This document shows positions 36,260 to 48,122 of a stretch of 64,000 bases of DNA, piece after piece. Below the pieces are notes generated by a model. The model did not search any database. It had not been told where the DNA came from and saw only the letters and a list, made by a program, of their open reading frames with translations. The DNA is from Oreohelix idahoensis (taxonomy: Eukaryota > Mollusca > Gastropoda > Stylommatophora > Oreohelicidae), in the NCBI GenBank assembly GCA_024509875.1, contig JAMPIV010013768.1, positions 372,001 to 436,000 of the forward strand. Direction: 5' to 3'. The first letter of the stretch is position 1. Every line of letters starts with the position of its first letter. A program made the position numbers and the translations under genes.

Positions 36260-38994
36260 TCAGACAAAAGAATGTTGGGTATTCAAACCGTGTGGTTTGA
36301 GGCAACCCATAAGATGGATGAGGCGTTGTTCCTGGCGAAACCGACTGTTGGCGTCCGAGGAACAGTATCTGATGGCTGTCACCTGGATGTCAGTGGCACC
36401 GTGGTGGTCGGGGCCATTGAAGTGGATGGCCACAGGTGTGGAATTAAACTGAGAGATGTCATAGAGGTGTCTGCAGAATCGGTCGCCCAGTCGTGTGCCC
36501 GTTTGGCCGATGTACGTAATGGTGCAACGTTTGCATATAATAGCATAAATGACGTTGCGTGACTCACATGTGAAGCCATGGGTGATGGTGAACTTGGCGT
36601 TAGGGAACGAGACTGAACGTGTTTCGATTACATACTGACATGTCTTACATCGTGTACGGTTACATGGCTTGGTTCCAAAGTGGCCATCGTTGACGGTTTT
36701 CAGACGGCTGTGGACTAGGAGGTCCCTCAAATTTTTGTCCCGTCTATATGCCAGCAAGGGTGGCTCACTAAATGCTTCCCGCGCCACTGGGTCAGCTTGG
36801 AGGAGAGGTAGGTGGCGAAACAGGATCCTTTTGACAGCAGTGCTGTGAGGGTGATAGGTCATTATTAACTTGACTCTATCAGAGGAGGTTTTTTGGCGGG
36901 GTTTGAGGGCCTCTACACGTGAGATAGGGAGAACACGTTCTAAGGCAGAGGTAAGAACATCTTCTGGATACTGTCTGTTACGGAAGAAGTCCAACATTTC
37001 TTGTGCTCGGCATAGAAAGTTGTCATCATCCTGGCATAACCGACGGAGGCGGAGAAGTTGTGAGAAAGGCAAGGAGTCCCGACAAGCCGGAGGATGAGAG
37101 GAAGTATAAAGGAGGTAACTGTGTGCATCGGTGGGTTTGTAGTACACCGAAGTGGTGAGGTGGGGCGGAGTGATAGTGACAACAATGTCAAGGAAATTAA
37201 CAGAGACAGTGGAGATGTGAGAGGTGAATTGGATCGCAGGGTGGAAGTTGTTAATGAAATTAATGAACCTAGATAGGTCAACCTCTGGCATATCGGTGAG
37301 ACCTATGCCATCATCGATGTATCTATGATACATCAATGGAAAAGGTCCAGGATACTGCTGCCACACCTGATACTCCAGGTAGCCCATGAAGAGGCAGGCA
37401 TAACTGGGACCCATCTTGGTGCCCATGGCAACTCCACTTATTTGGTCAAAGAACTGTCCATTGAACTCAAAGGAATTGAGTCGAAGGACCAGTTCTGCAA
37501 GGCGCAGGAGAGTCTCTGTAGCGATAGAGGGGTGCGTGCGCTGGTCCAGGAAAAACCGGAGAGCTCGGAGACCATCAGAGTGAGGAATGGAAGTGTAAAG
37601 TGAGCAAACATCTAACAGAAATAAACGGTAGGTACGGTCTGGAGAAAGCTGAATAGAGGAAAAAGTAGTAAGAGCATGGTTTGTGTCCTTTAAGAAGGAA
37701 GGAAGCTGCTCTACAATAGGCTGGAAGATGCCGTCGAGGAAGTCTGATATACGTTCGGTAGGGCAGGCACACGCAGAGACAATGGGTCTCCCAGGGTTGG
37801 AGGGTTTATGAATTTTGGGAAGCATATAAAACACAGGCTTACCCAGACCACTATTGTCAATACGGAGATGAGAAGCGCTAGAAGGTAAGGACTTGTTGGC
37901 GATAAGACTTTTGATGGTGTCATGGACCAGACGATTGTTGAGGACTGTCGCATCATTGTCACGGCGCTGGTAGAAGGAGCTGTTGGTGAGCTGCTTATTA
38001 CCTTCTTGGAGGTACAGGTCCTTGCGCCATACCACAATGGCACCTCCTTTGTCAGCCGGTTTGATAACAATGTCATCTCTGCGGCGGAGCTTAGTAAGGG
38101 CATGAGACTCATCAGAAGAAAGGTTTGAATAACGCAGGCGTTGAGGTTGGAGCTGCTGAATGTCGTGGAGGGTATTCTGAATATATAAATCCAGAGCGTG
38201 GGAAGCCCCAGGAGAGGGGGTGTAAAATGTTTATTCTTGGGAGGAGCAAAGCGTGCAAAGGCATCATCTGATTCAGCCTGCGATCTCTGAGGACCATCAC
38301 TGTTGCGGAAATGGAGCTGAAGTCGCAGACGGCGATGAAACCGATGGACATCTTGGAGGAGATTGTACTGATCAGAGGATGGTTGGAGAGGGACAAAGTG
38401 CAAGCCCTTACTGAGGACTGAAAGCTCTCCCTCAGAGAGGGCAAGATCAGAGGGAATACAAACAACCTGGGAACGAGATGGAGTAGAGGAGGCAGGGACA
38501 GTCTCAGGGGTAGGACAGAGGCGGGAAAGTTTGTCCTTTTTCTGGGCGGATAAAAAATCATACAATTGCCGGTTGAGGGTATGGATAATAATGCGTATAA
38601 TGGGGAAGGCAGGAAAGTAGCTGGAGGTGAGACTACGTAAGCGGAGTAGAAGCTGAGACTGCTGAGCACTGATATCTGCCAGGAGGCGGGAATGGATAGC
38701 TGCGACAGCTCGCATACGCTGGAACCCACATGTGGTCTCGATGCGCTGTAAGAGGCGATGTTCACGAGGGTGAATATGGCCAGCAGAGGGGTTGAAGTGA
38801 GAAGTGAAGCCATGAGGGAGAACTTTAAGGCGGAGGCAGGTGCGGATAAAGTGGAGATGGCAAGTGAATCTAGTTTTCTTGAATGTAGCAAATGCAAAAT
38901 CAATTGCAGTGCGAGATATATCAGGTGGTAAGAGGCTGAATGAGGTGGTAATAGAAGACCGAAGTGAATTAATGAAGTGTTTCAGTGAAGGCAT
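36260..38994 (-). pseudogene. Penelope RT-GIY-YIG polyprotein (one frameshift)
   Basis: The likely start is the ATG at 38994 (MPSLKHF). The N-terminal ~260 codons include the family-typical LSEGELSVLSKGLHF near 38420. A one-base shift near 38205-38215 (C/T run) moves to a frame reading LDLYIQNT. That frame passes through VIKPADKGG near 38055 and runs to the stop at 36260. RT motifs are PKIHKP near 37815, DVCSLYTSIPHSDG near 37575, GVAMGTKMGPSYA near 37415 and RYIDD near 37315. A CNRTRCKTC cysteine cluster (near 36640) precedes the GIY-YIG nuclease (NVIYAI..YIGQT..R near 36480-36560). The protein would be about 910 residues, usual for Penelope. Apart from the one shift all motifs look intact. 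Confidence 0.88.
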
Positions 38995-39236
38995 AATGGC
39001 AAATCGAGTGAGACCACACACATGCAAAAATAAATAAAAATTAAATATAAAAATAATTAATGTAATAGATATACAGAATAAATAAAAAATAATAAACAAT
39101 GAAAGTAGGTGTATAGATCGAAAGTAAGAGAGGATTATAAAAGAGAAAAGTGAGCAAACAGGTAGACAGTGCAGTCAGTTATGGGGTAATATATAAGTAT
39201 ATGAGGAGAACTGCCGTAAGACGGGGTAAAACAGTT

Positions 39237-39691
39237 GAAAAAAAATAAAAAAAAAATAAAATAAAAACACACACACCCACACAAATAGTAATACGTCTTA
39301 CAAGGAGAAGGACAAGAAAAACCTACGTTGCGGCCACAAGGCCTTCGTCAGGGACAGACAAACAAGAGACAGGAGGGAAAGAAAATGAGAATTAAGTAGA
39401 GAACATGAAACTATAAAAATAAGAGATAAAAACTCCCTTAATATTAAGTCCAGTCACATGTGAAGCAAAGCAGGATGGCTGCCACTAAACCGGAAAGAGG
39501 AAGTTGACAGTACATAAAGATAAGAAATAATAAAAACAAGGACTGGAAAAGAGTGAGAAAAAAGTAATCAATAAATAATAAATAAAAAAAAAATAAAAAA
39601 AAAAAAAAAAAAAAAATATTTAAATAAAATAAATAAACAAATTAAAAAAATAAATAAATAAATAAATAAAATTATTAAATTAAAAAAATGG
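39237..39691 (-). repeat. PLE terminal repeat (pLTR), right copy
   Basis: The second direct repeat, with the same hammerhead-like core at about 39322-39351 carrying the same GCAA variant. It ends in a poly-A/TAAA tract next to TAGTT. Confidence 0.85.
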
Positions 39692-39974
39692 TAGTTTGTA
39701 TCAACGTCGTGTGTGTGTTTGAAAACACCGAATCGGTGAGCGCGCAGATGCGAGTCTGGAAAACTGGCAAATAATTGTTTGACCAGGAGAGTGAAAGAGA
39801 AGATTGAGACACACGATTTGTCGTAAATAAGTCTGTCTTTACTCTCCTCCAGCACGCTGTGAAGTAACTATTAAATCTCTACATTTTCTATCACTGAGCT
39901 TTCCATCATCATTTTCCACTCTAAACCGGACCACTATTTCTACGACACTTTTCTCTCAAAATAAATTTACGACA

Positions 39975-40785
39975 ATATTTGGCCGGCTCGTCTGGGATAA
40001 TTTTGAGATACATTTGATGCACACATATTTGTGGGCTGGTTCTGGGATCTTGAGGTACATTTGAGGCAATCGCATAGCCGGGTTAAAGATATTTTGAGTC
40101 TGATTTAGTTTGGGTCTAACTAGGTAGAGTGTGAATGATTTGTCTTTGTGAATTAGGGAAATAAATAAATAATTACACCCCTAGACAAACGTTCTTTAAG
40201 TATTTGGGTTGTCCACACAGCATATTTACAGGTTGGTTTCTCTCCACAGCAGTAGAAAGTACAGATAAACAAATATATTTGCTATTATAATTATCCTCTG
40301 GCGGAGATAATTAAATTTCTTTCTTTATAAGAGTTGCTGGGATTGCGTGATTGTTTTACAGTCACAAAGGTTTTTGAAGTTAAAAAGAGTTGAGCTTAGC
40401 TAAAGACGGATTGTTCTGATTTTGAAAAATTAAGTTAACAACGTCTCATCTCAATAATTGACTTTAGGGACGGAGTTTGTTGTCAGAGATTTAAAATTTA
40501 GGGGAAATTTTTTTTTCCTTTTAAATTGTTTTAATATAAATTTTTCTCTACTGTTAGTAAAAGTAGATTCTTTTCCAGTGTAACTTACCATTTAGTGGCA
40601 TAGTCGCTTGCGTTTAGAGCCTTAATTGCCAGATAATAGCAGCGATAAGTTTGCACAGTACAGGTAGGAGGTAACACAGGTAAATTTATACTTGTGTTTT
40701 TTTTTTCTCGTAGCGGTTCAGAGTTCCACCCTTTCGCGTTTTTTCTTACTAGTTCTCTAAGCATACTTCATCTTATTCTTTAACA
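39975..40785 (+). other. leader and primer-binding site of element B
   Basis: ATATT then TGGCCGGCTCGTCTGGGAT at about 39980-39998 is a near match to the tRNA-Pro site of element C (extra C, G to C, C to T). The remainder aligns with the leader of C, with a T-rich tract and a conserved block just before gag. Confidence 0.75.
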
Positions 40786-43700
40786 ATGGCAGAGAGGATA
40801 AAGATGAGGTCCATCTTAAGGCTAGAAGCGAAAGAGGCAGGATTAGATGCAGAAGCTGCAAACGCGTTTATTAACCAGGAATTGGAAATATATGACGCGG
40901 AGCAACAGAGAGCCGAAGCTGAGAGGAAGGCGAAGCAACAGAGAGCCGAAGCTGAGAGGAAGGAAGAGAAAGAAAGAACAGAGAGGAGAGAAGCCCAGGA
41001 GAGGGCAGATAAGAAAGAAGCGGAAGAACGTCTTTTGGAACAGAAGAAAATTGAAGCAGAGATGGAGACTCGCAGAGAGAGAGAGAGAGAGACAAGGAAA
41101 GACAGCATCAACTGGCGCTTAAGGCTCTAGAGAGTCGGGGCGCCTCTACTTCGACTAACGGAGAGCCGTCTTCGCCCCAGTCTCAATCAATGGACCTCTC
41201 CAGTACTCAATCTGCCCAATTAACTGCTATGTCGTTTTCTTTAGAATCTTTTCCTAGCCCTAACGAAAAAATTGACAGCTACCTAGAAAAATTCGAGAGA
41301 CTCACGAATCTTTATGGGTTAGAGAGTACCCGCTGGGCGCTCAAACTTTCAACGTCACTGAAAGGCAATGCTTATGACGTGTACACAAAGCTGGGACCGA
41401 ATCAACATGATTACGACATGTTGAAAAAGGCCTTACTACAGCAGTTTGAGATGACTGCCCGAAAGTTTCTGCAGTTGTTCAGAAACAGCCGAAAAGAGAG
41501 CACGGAAACATTTCCACAGTTCTCTTCACGTCTCACGGGTTATCTGACAAAGTGCATTGAATTATCTGACCTACCTCTTTCATATGAGGGACTCCTCGAA
41601 CTTGTTCTTGTGGAGCAGATAAAATCCACTTTGTCGAATGAAACACGTAGATTTTTGGCTGAACAGGGGGCAGTCAGGCTTGAAGACATACTAAATAAAG
41701 CCGAACGCTATAGCAATGCAATGGCCGAACTTCCCAGCACTAAACGTAAACCCACCGATGAGCCATCTCGAAAACAGAATCTAGAACAGGCATCCTATTC
41801 TTCCACTTCCTCTCAACATTATAACCAACGAGATAACAATACCCAGAAACCTCCCCAGGAAAAATCGAAATTCTACAAAACCCGATACCCCCCCCAACAA
41901 CAATTCTGATCAACCCAACAAGCCTACGTGGCAGCGCGGCCACCAAGGTCAAGGAAAAGGGAAGACCCCTACACCAGGAACGTCTGATCAGGGCAAACAA
42001 ACCGGTGCAAACCGCATTGGATGTTTGCATACAGCCTCGAAAGGTAGAGTCAATGTCAGTGATTCTCAACCTGAGGGGGACCGACCCTCAACTCGAGGAA
42101 CTGTAATTTTGAACGGTACGTCTACTACTTGTCTTTTTGACACTGGATTAAGCTTTAGTTGTATTGTTGCTAGACACCTAGTCAAACCAGGTCAGGAGAC
42201 AGAGGAAACCGTCAAACTTAGTGGAGTTTTCAGGAGTGATGCACCCAGGACGCTTCCTATCGCACTGGTAGAAATACACTCTGACTTTGTCAGAGGAGTT
42301 ATTAAAGCGGCCATAATGGATGATCCGATCTACCCAGTTATCCTGGGATGTAGATATGTGTTCATTGGGAGACCTAAGGAGCCGATTGTGGCAGCGGTAA
42401 CCACAAGAGGGCAAGCCAAGAAGGAGAGGGAGCCTGCGCCAAACTTGTTGCCGAATGAACTGAAGGAGGCGCAACAAAAGGACCCTACTCTGGCGCCCTG
42501 CTTAAAAAAAAACTGCCCATGGCTAAGGACCCCAGACACAACGGAGACATCTTTTCTAAGGATGGTGTATTGTATCGTAGAACGGGCAACCCGGACACGG
42601 GGAATAACCAGCTCCTAGTACCGACGCAATACAGAAACCAGATCTTAGAAATGGGGCACTCTCTTCCCTTTAGCGGACATATGGGACAAAACGCCACTAT
42701 TCAGCGAATAAAAAACCACTATTGGTGGCCAGGAATGAACTCTGACATTGTCAGGTACGTGAAATCCTGCGCCCAGTGCCAACGGGTAGCACCCAAGCAC
42801 TTGACACCCCCAGTACCTATGGGGCAAATGCCAATAGTAGGGACTCCATTTGAACGGGTTGCTGTCGACATTATTGGTCCTCTGGAAAAGACCAAAAGAA
42901 GGAACAGGTTCATCCTGACCTTAGTTGACACTTGCACTATGTGGGCCGAAGCCGTACCGCTACCATGCACTAATTCCAAGCATGTCGCAGAAGCCCTTGT
43001 GCAAATTTTTACACGGTTGGGATTCCCTCAACAAGTTTTGACGGACAATGGATCCCAATTCCGTAGCCTGTTAATGGAGGAGATCTTTAAGATCTTGAGG
43101 GCCAAACATATCCACACAAGTCCCTACCATCCGGCCGGAAATGGGCTCGTGGAACGTTTTAACGGTACCCTCACCATGATGTTACGTAAGCTGGGTCAGG
43201 AGAAACCGGAAGACTGGGACCAATATATATCGGCTGCCTTATTCGCCTACCGAGAGGTACCCCAAGCGTCTACGGGTTTTGCGCCAGCTACACTTTTATT
43301 TGGCAGACCTATTAAGGGGCCACTAGAATCCTTACTTCGGTCCCTGACAGACCAGAAGGCTGACGAGACAGTCGTCTCTGCAAGCAAGTATGTATCTGAG
43401 CTTAAGGAAAGGCTAAAGCTAGGATGGGATCTAGCTACTACCAACCTTAAGAAAGCCCGCGCTAAAATTACTAAAAGATACAACAAAGCTGCAAAAGAGA
43501 GAGAACTACAACCAGGGGAGAAAGTCCTATTGCTACTTCCAACCGGAAGCAATAAACTTCGCATCGGATGGCAAGGACCGTTTACCGTCCTTAAAAAGAT
43601 CTCACGTACCAACTACAAGATCTCCATCAAAGGAAAGGAGTAGGTCTTCCACATAAATCTGCTAAAGAAATATTTGGAAAGACCGGTGCCATCCTCCGAG

Positions 43701-45338
43701 CATCTCCTGGCTGTCGCCATAGCAACGGAAGACGGGGAAGATGATGATGGTTGCATGGAGTATCCATTGCAACCCACAGAATCCTTTAAAGATGTCAAGT
43801 TCGGCGACAATCTCTCACCAGAACAACAAACAGAAACCAGGGCTCTACTAAAACAGTACAGTGCAGTCTTAACGGATGTACCTGGTCGAACAAATCTCAT
43901 TGAATTTGATATGAAATTAACAAATGAGACCCCTGTTCAAACCAGAGTTTACCCCATCCCGTACGCTAAAGCTGATGCACTTCGCGGAGAAATAGACAAG
44001 CTGCGTCAGGCAGGAATTATCAGTGAGTCTACATCTCCTTACAGCTCGAGCGTAGTGCTGTTGCAGAAGCCCAATAAGGAAGTTCGGCTGTGCATTGATT
44101 ACAGGTTGCTAAACGCTGTAACGGAATTCCAGCCCGAACCTCTCCAAACTGTTTCTGAGTTGTTCACCAAGCTCAGCAAAGCAAAGATCTTCTCCAAGAT
44201 TGACCTCAGCAAAGGTTATTATCAAATACCAGTCAAGGAGGAAATTAAACCTTTGTTAGCTTTCAGCACTAGTGAAGGACATTACACATTTAACGTGATG
44301 CCGTTCGGTTTGCATAACGCACTAGGAGTGTTCACCAGGATGATGAGGAAGCTTCTACAACCTTTGCAAAGTCCCCATATCCATAATTTCATTGATGACA
44401 TCTTAATTGCATCGGAAACCTATGAAGAACATATTGCTACGGTTGCTATGCTCCTCAGGAGACTACAGGAAACGGGTCTCACAGCCAGACCTAGCAAACG
44501 TCTCATCGGGTTTGAACAGTTAGACTTCCTGGGGCACACTATTTCTCACGGATGCAGTTGGCCTATTAAGAAGAACGTGGAGAAAATAGTGGCAGCAAAA
44601 AGACCCCGAACGAAGAAAGACGTACGTTCCTTCATATCGCTATGTGCATACTATCAGAAGTACATCCAGAACTTCAACGGACTGACGGCACCTCTGACTG
44701 ACCTCACAAAGAAAAGTTGTCCTGATAAGGTCATATGGGATCAAAAGTGCGAACACGCGTATAGCACTTTGAAAGGACAGTTGTCTGCATACCCCATTTT
44801 GAGGTTGCCTGACCTCAAGAAACCTTTTGTACTGAGAGTTGACGCGTCAGGTCAGGGCATCGGGTCAACACTGCTTCAAGCCGATGACAGTGACCTGAAC
44901 ATGCTATTTCCAGTTGCCTATGGCAGTCGGAAATTAAATAAAGCGGAACGGAACTACAGCGTAGTTGAAAGGGAATGTCTTGCTCTGATTGACGGTATCA
45001 GACGCCATCATGAGTTTCTTTATGGTACATCGTTCACGGTGCAAACAGACCACGCTCCGTTAGCATTTCTTGGTGCCAATAAAGAATTTAACGCTAGGAT
45101 CATGCGTTGGGCCCTCCTTTTAAGCGTTTATTCTTTCAAAGTGGAATATATTCCGGGAAGACAGAATGTCGGGGCTGATTTTCTGAGTAGAAACTGGTCT
45201 ACAGAGGAAGAAGAGCAAACTGAAGATACCACTCATCCTAAAATCACCAATCAGGTCACCTCCATTGTCAAAAATGAAAACATGAAAAATGGTTTCATGT
45301 CTAAAAGTGGGGACGATTGTGACGTACGTCTAGTTTGA
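40786..45338 (+). pseudogene. gag-pol of element B (INT before RT), frameshifted
   Basis: The ATG at 40786 (MAERIKMRS) begins a coiled-coil N-terminus (about 40850-41100) followed by a SCAN-like gag domain (41230-41720). A retropepsin has LFDTGLS near 42137 and VILGC near 42340. Next comes an integrase with an H2C2 zinc segment (42655-42780) and DDE residues: VDIIGP near 42864, TDNGSQF near 43042, NGLVERF near 43142. Then come WQGPF and KGKE. After that come RT (CIDYRLLN near 44092, FSKIDLSKGYYQIPV near 44192, MPFGLHNA near 44300, FIDD near 44389) and RNase H (LRVDASGQGIG near 44830, ERECL, TDHAPL near 45050, ADFLSR near 45175). Breaks: a shift near 41090, one in a C-run near 41890, one in an A-run near 42507 and a stop at 43639-43641. 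The final stop lies 20 bp inside the 3' LTR. All catalytic residues remain. Confidence 0.9.
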
Positions 45339-47728
45339 CTAGTGAATTTTCCCTGATATGATGGATGATTTAAAGGGACCTTTAGCTTTTCATAACATTA
45401 GAACCCCTGAACATTTGTTGTAACTTTTCGTTTGCCAGAACGCATTCCACCGGGACTCATGTAGGATACAGCGACGAGATCAAAGAGACAGTCCGAGGGA
45501 TCTTAAGGGAGACTATCGGCGTTATCAAAGACAGTAGTTTTCCCTGATACGAGACGCAGTTGCTTGCCGCTAATTTCGCGTCTCGGTGTCAATCGAGGAA
45601 CCGAGCGAACGGGGGAAAGCGAAACGGGCAGCAGCGAGCGGATACGAAGACCAGGGGGGCGGTTTCTTCTCTTGATTTGGCGGTCAGATCCCCAAAAGTT
45701 CGTGAGATCAAATAAGTTGTCAAGTTTATCATGTCCCACTCAACTTACATTTCATTTTAGCTAAATAGACCATGAAGAACTAGACACGTTATCACTCGCT
45801 GGCCAGACTTTTACAGAAGCACTAGCTTTATTGAAATCTTGTTATAGATTTTCCCCTGGATTTTATATATATTTGCAGTGATTTCTAATTCTGTGCAAAG
45901 CGGTAAAATATATATTGTGTAAAGTGATCAGTGGTCTAGTCATTCTATTTCAAGGGATTTTGTGTTAATTTAAATCTATTTAATTAAACCATCTCAAGAG
46001 TTCCAGTTTTAAATATAATGATCTATCTATTATATTATTTCAAAAGATAATAGATGCTTAAATTAACTTTTAAAGTCGCGAAGGAATTTATAATTAATAA
46101 ATTCAGTTAAGTCTTAGTTTTATAGATGTGTGTTTTTAACCACTAGAACTCGCGCAGTGTTTATTAAATACATAATTAAATACGCGAGCATATATATAAT
46201 AGGCTTAACGGGAAATTCATCGCGCTTTAGAAGGTTATTTGTTTTCGGTATATTACATGTCTTTTTTTTCTTTCATACAGAGTGATCGTAACCTGTGCGA
46301 TCCCAGCATTAAGAAAGCAATAAAGAAATCAATCTAAGCAAAGCAAAGCATAAACAGTGTGTAGAGTTCCCCTGACGCAGAACTTGTTGAGACTGTGTAA
46401 ATTTTTAATCTTTGAGGCGATTCTATGTTTGGAATTCCGCTATCTAACTTATAGCAAAGAAAGCACACCCAAAGACAAATTTAACGCACCATCAAACAAC
46501 TTAAGTCGTAACGGGAAGAAGAACACTGGCCCGAGCTTTGTTAGTTTACTGACACAGAGAGATAATTCATAATTTCCTGAACAGTGATGTGACTAGTTTT
46601 CTCACTGGACTAAAACCATACCTCACGGATAAAGTGTACCAGCACGCGTAAGAATTTTATTATCCGCGGCATAGTCAAATAGACCACACCATCCTCACCC
46701 CGGTATCAGAGACCGTTATTAAGAAAAGAGACACAACTACAGATTCATTTTCCAGCGATTACGGGATCCTTTTATGTGCTGACCGCCTACCCGATAATCT
46801 GGGGCTAGAACTTGAACAAACACTCATACATTTAGTTGAGGTGTAACTGCTGGTGTGTTATTCTATGGAGTGCAAGATTTTTTCACAATCGGTAAGTGAG
46901 AGCAAGATGAGTGAAGGCCTTTGCTAGCGCGTGTATGAATGACAGGAAATTAATTCTTTTGTGTGACCATTTTGTTAACTTGCTTACCTGGTAACATATA
47001 TCTTTTCTGTATACCCTACATTGTTCCTTTAAGTGGGATAGTTGATTATTTGTTAACTCTGTTTAAAACCACCTCCTTTCCATTTGCTTAGTAAAGGGAA
47101 GAACAGCTGGGAAGAACAGGTTTTTTTTTCTATCACTTATACCTAACTTGGTAACACCTCTTTCAGAGTAATTAACTTTACTGTTAGGTTAACGTACCCG
47201 TGTTCCTGATATTATCTATCTCTGGACTGGGTTTGTCTTTGTCTAATGAGCGGGAAGGGCTTAGTCGATACCAATCTTCTTCACCCCCTCCCAAACTTGT
47301 TATTTGCATTTGTGTACTTATGATAATTTATGTAATATCTGATATTTTTAGTGATTGATGTTATAGTGAATAAAATCACATAAACTCATTTAGTTCTGTG
47401 TGTTGGATATACCCAAAGCCCAACTTTTCCCCTGTTCGTTTAATATAGTTTGTATCAACGTCGTGTGTGTGTTTGAAAACACCGAATCGGTGAGCGCGCA
47501 GATGCGAGTCTGGAAAACTGGCAAATAATTGTTTGACCAGGAGAGTGAAAGAGAAGATTGAGAGACACGATTTGTCGTAAATAAGTCTGTCTTTACTCTC
47601 CTCCAGCACGCTGTGAAGTAACTATTAAATCTCTACATTTTCTATCACTGAGCTTTCCATCATCATTTTCCACTCTAAACCGGACCACTATTTCTACGAC
47701 TCTTTTCTCTCAAAATAAATTTACGACA
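45318..47728 (+). repeat. 3' LTR of element B
   Basis: 2411 bp, with TGTGACGTACG at its start just after the AAAAGTGGGGACGATTG polypurine tract (45303-45317) and TTTACGACA at its end. It is uninterrupted and shows the pre-insertion state of the PLE site near 47446. Confidence 0.93.
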
Positions 47729-47733
47729 AGTAG

Positions 47734-48122
47734 TAGTTATTTTCTCAGTGGGGATTTTGGGGAAATGAGGATGTGTCGTGAGAGTGCATTTTGATAGTTG
47801 TCAGTTTGACAATCAGATGTTTCTTGCCGCTTGGTTGAGCGGAATTCGCCGTAGCAGATAAGGTGTCATAGTGCCTATTCTTGTACATTGATATTATATG
47901 TCAGTTTGCAGTGGCAGTGTGTATCTATACATGTTTTGCATTTCATGATGGCCGTGTGTGGCCAAGTTACAACGTTGTGAATAAAGGGACATTAGTTGTT
48001 TAGAAGCGTTATTTCCTTGTGTCAGCCATTGTTCGTGTGATCGTCCTCTAGTGTACACGAGCCAGTGTTTGTTATAGTAAATCCAGTACGACAGTGCTAT
48101 AGCCCTAGGAGTGGGGGGTATC
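47734..48122 (+). repeat. LTR 1 of element R, middle piece
   Basis: Matches 59636-60017 in the second LTR, including GAATAAAGGGACATTAG (a possible AATAAA poly-A signal). It ends GTATC, the left target duplication of element C. Confidence 0.85.

Larger units (their letters stand above)
35570..39691 (-). mobile_element. Penelope-like element (PLE)
   Basis: A 4.1-kb insertion on the minus strand within the LTR of B. The short repeat TAGTT lies at both edges (35565-35569 and 39692-39696), and the uninterrupted 3' LTR of B reads TTTAATATAGTTTGTATC. The ends are direct repeats (35570-about 36150 and 39237-39691), the pLTR arrangement of this class. The coding region encodes a Penelope-type RT joined to a GIY-YIG endonuclease. 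Poly-A and TAAA-rich tracts have expanded in the left copy. Confidence 0.9.
33420..39974 (+). repeat. 5' LTR of element B, split by a Penelope-like element
   Basis: The LTR proper is 33420-35569 plus 39692-39974, about 2.43 kb, matching the 2411-bp 3' LTR (45318-47728). Open frames such as the one at 34459 recur in the other LTR (46357) and are not genes. Confidence 0.9.
33420..47728 (+). mobile_element. LTR retrotransposon B (Gmr1-like, full structure)
   Basis: The LTRs begin TGTGACGTACGTC and end TTTACGACA. The exact target duplication AGTAG lies at 33415-33419 and 47729-47733, and the empty site (AGTAG followed by TAGTTATTTT) survives in the second LTR of R at 59631. The interior has a primer site, gag, protease, integrase, RT and RNase H in that order. 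Its 5' LTR carries a Penelope-like insertion. Without that insertion the element is about 10.2 kb. Confidence 0.93.

Noticed and set aside
36260..36600. GIY-YIG homing endonuclease or phage gene
   Set aside because: It is in frame with a Penelope-type RT and flanked by pLTRs.
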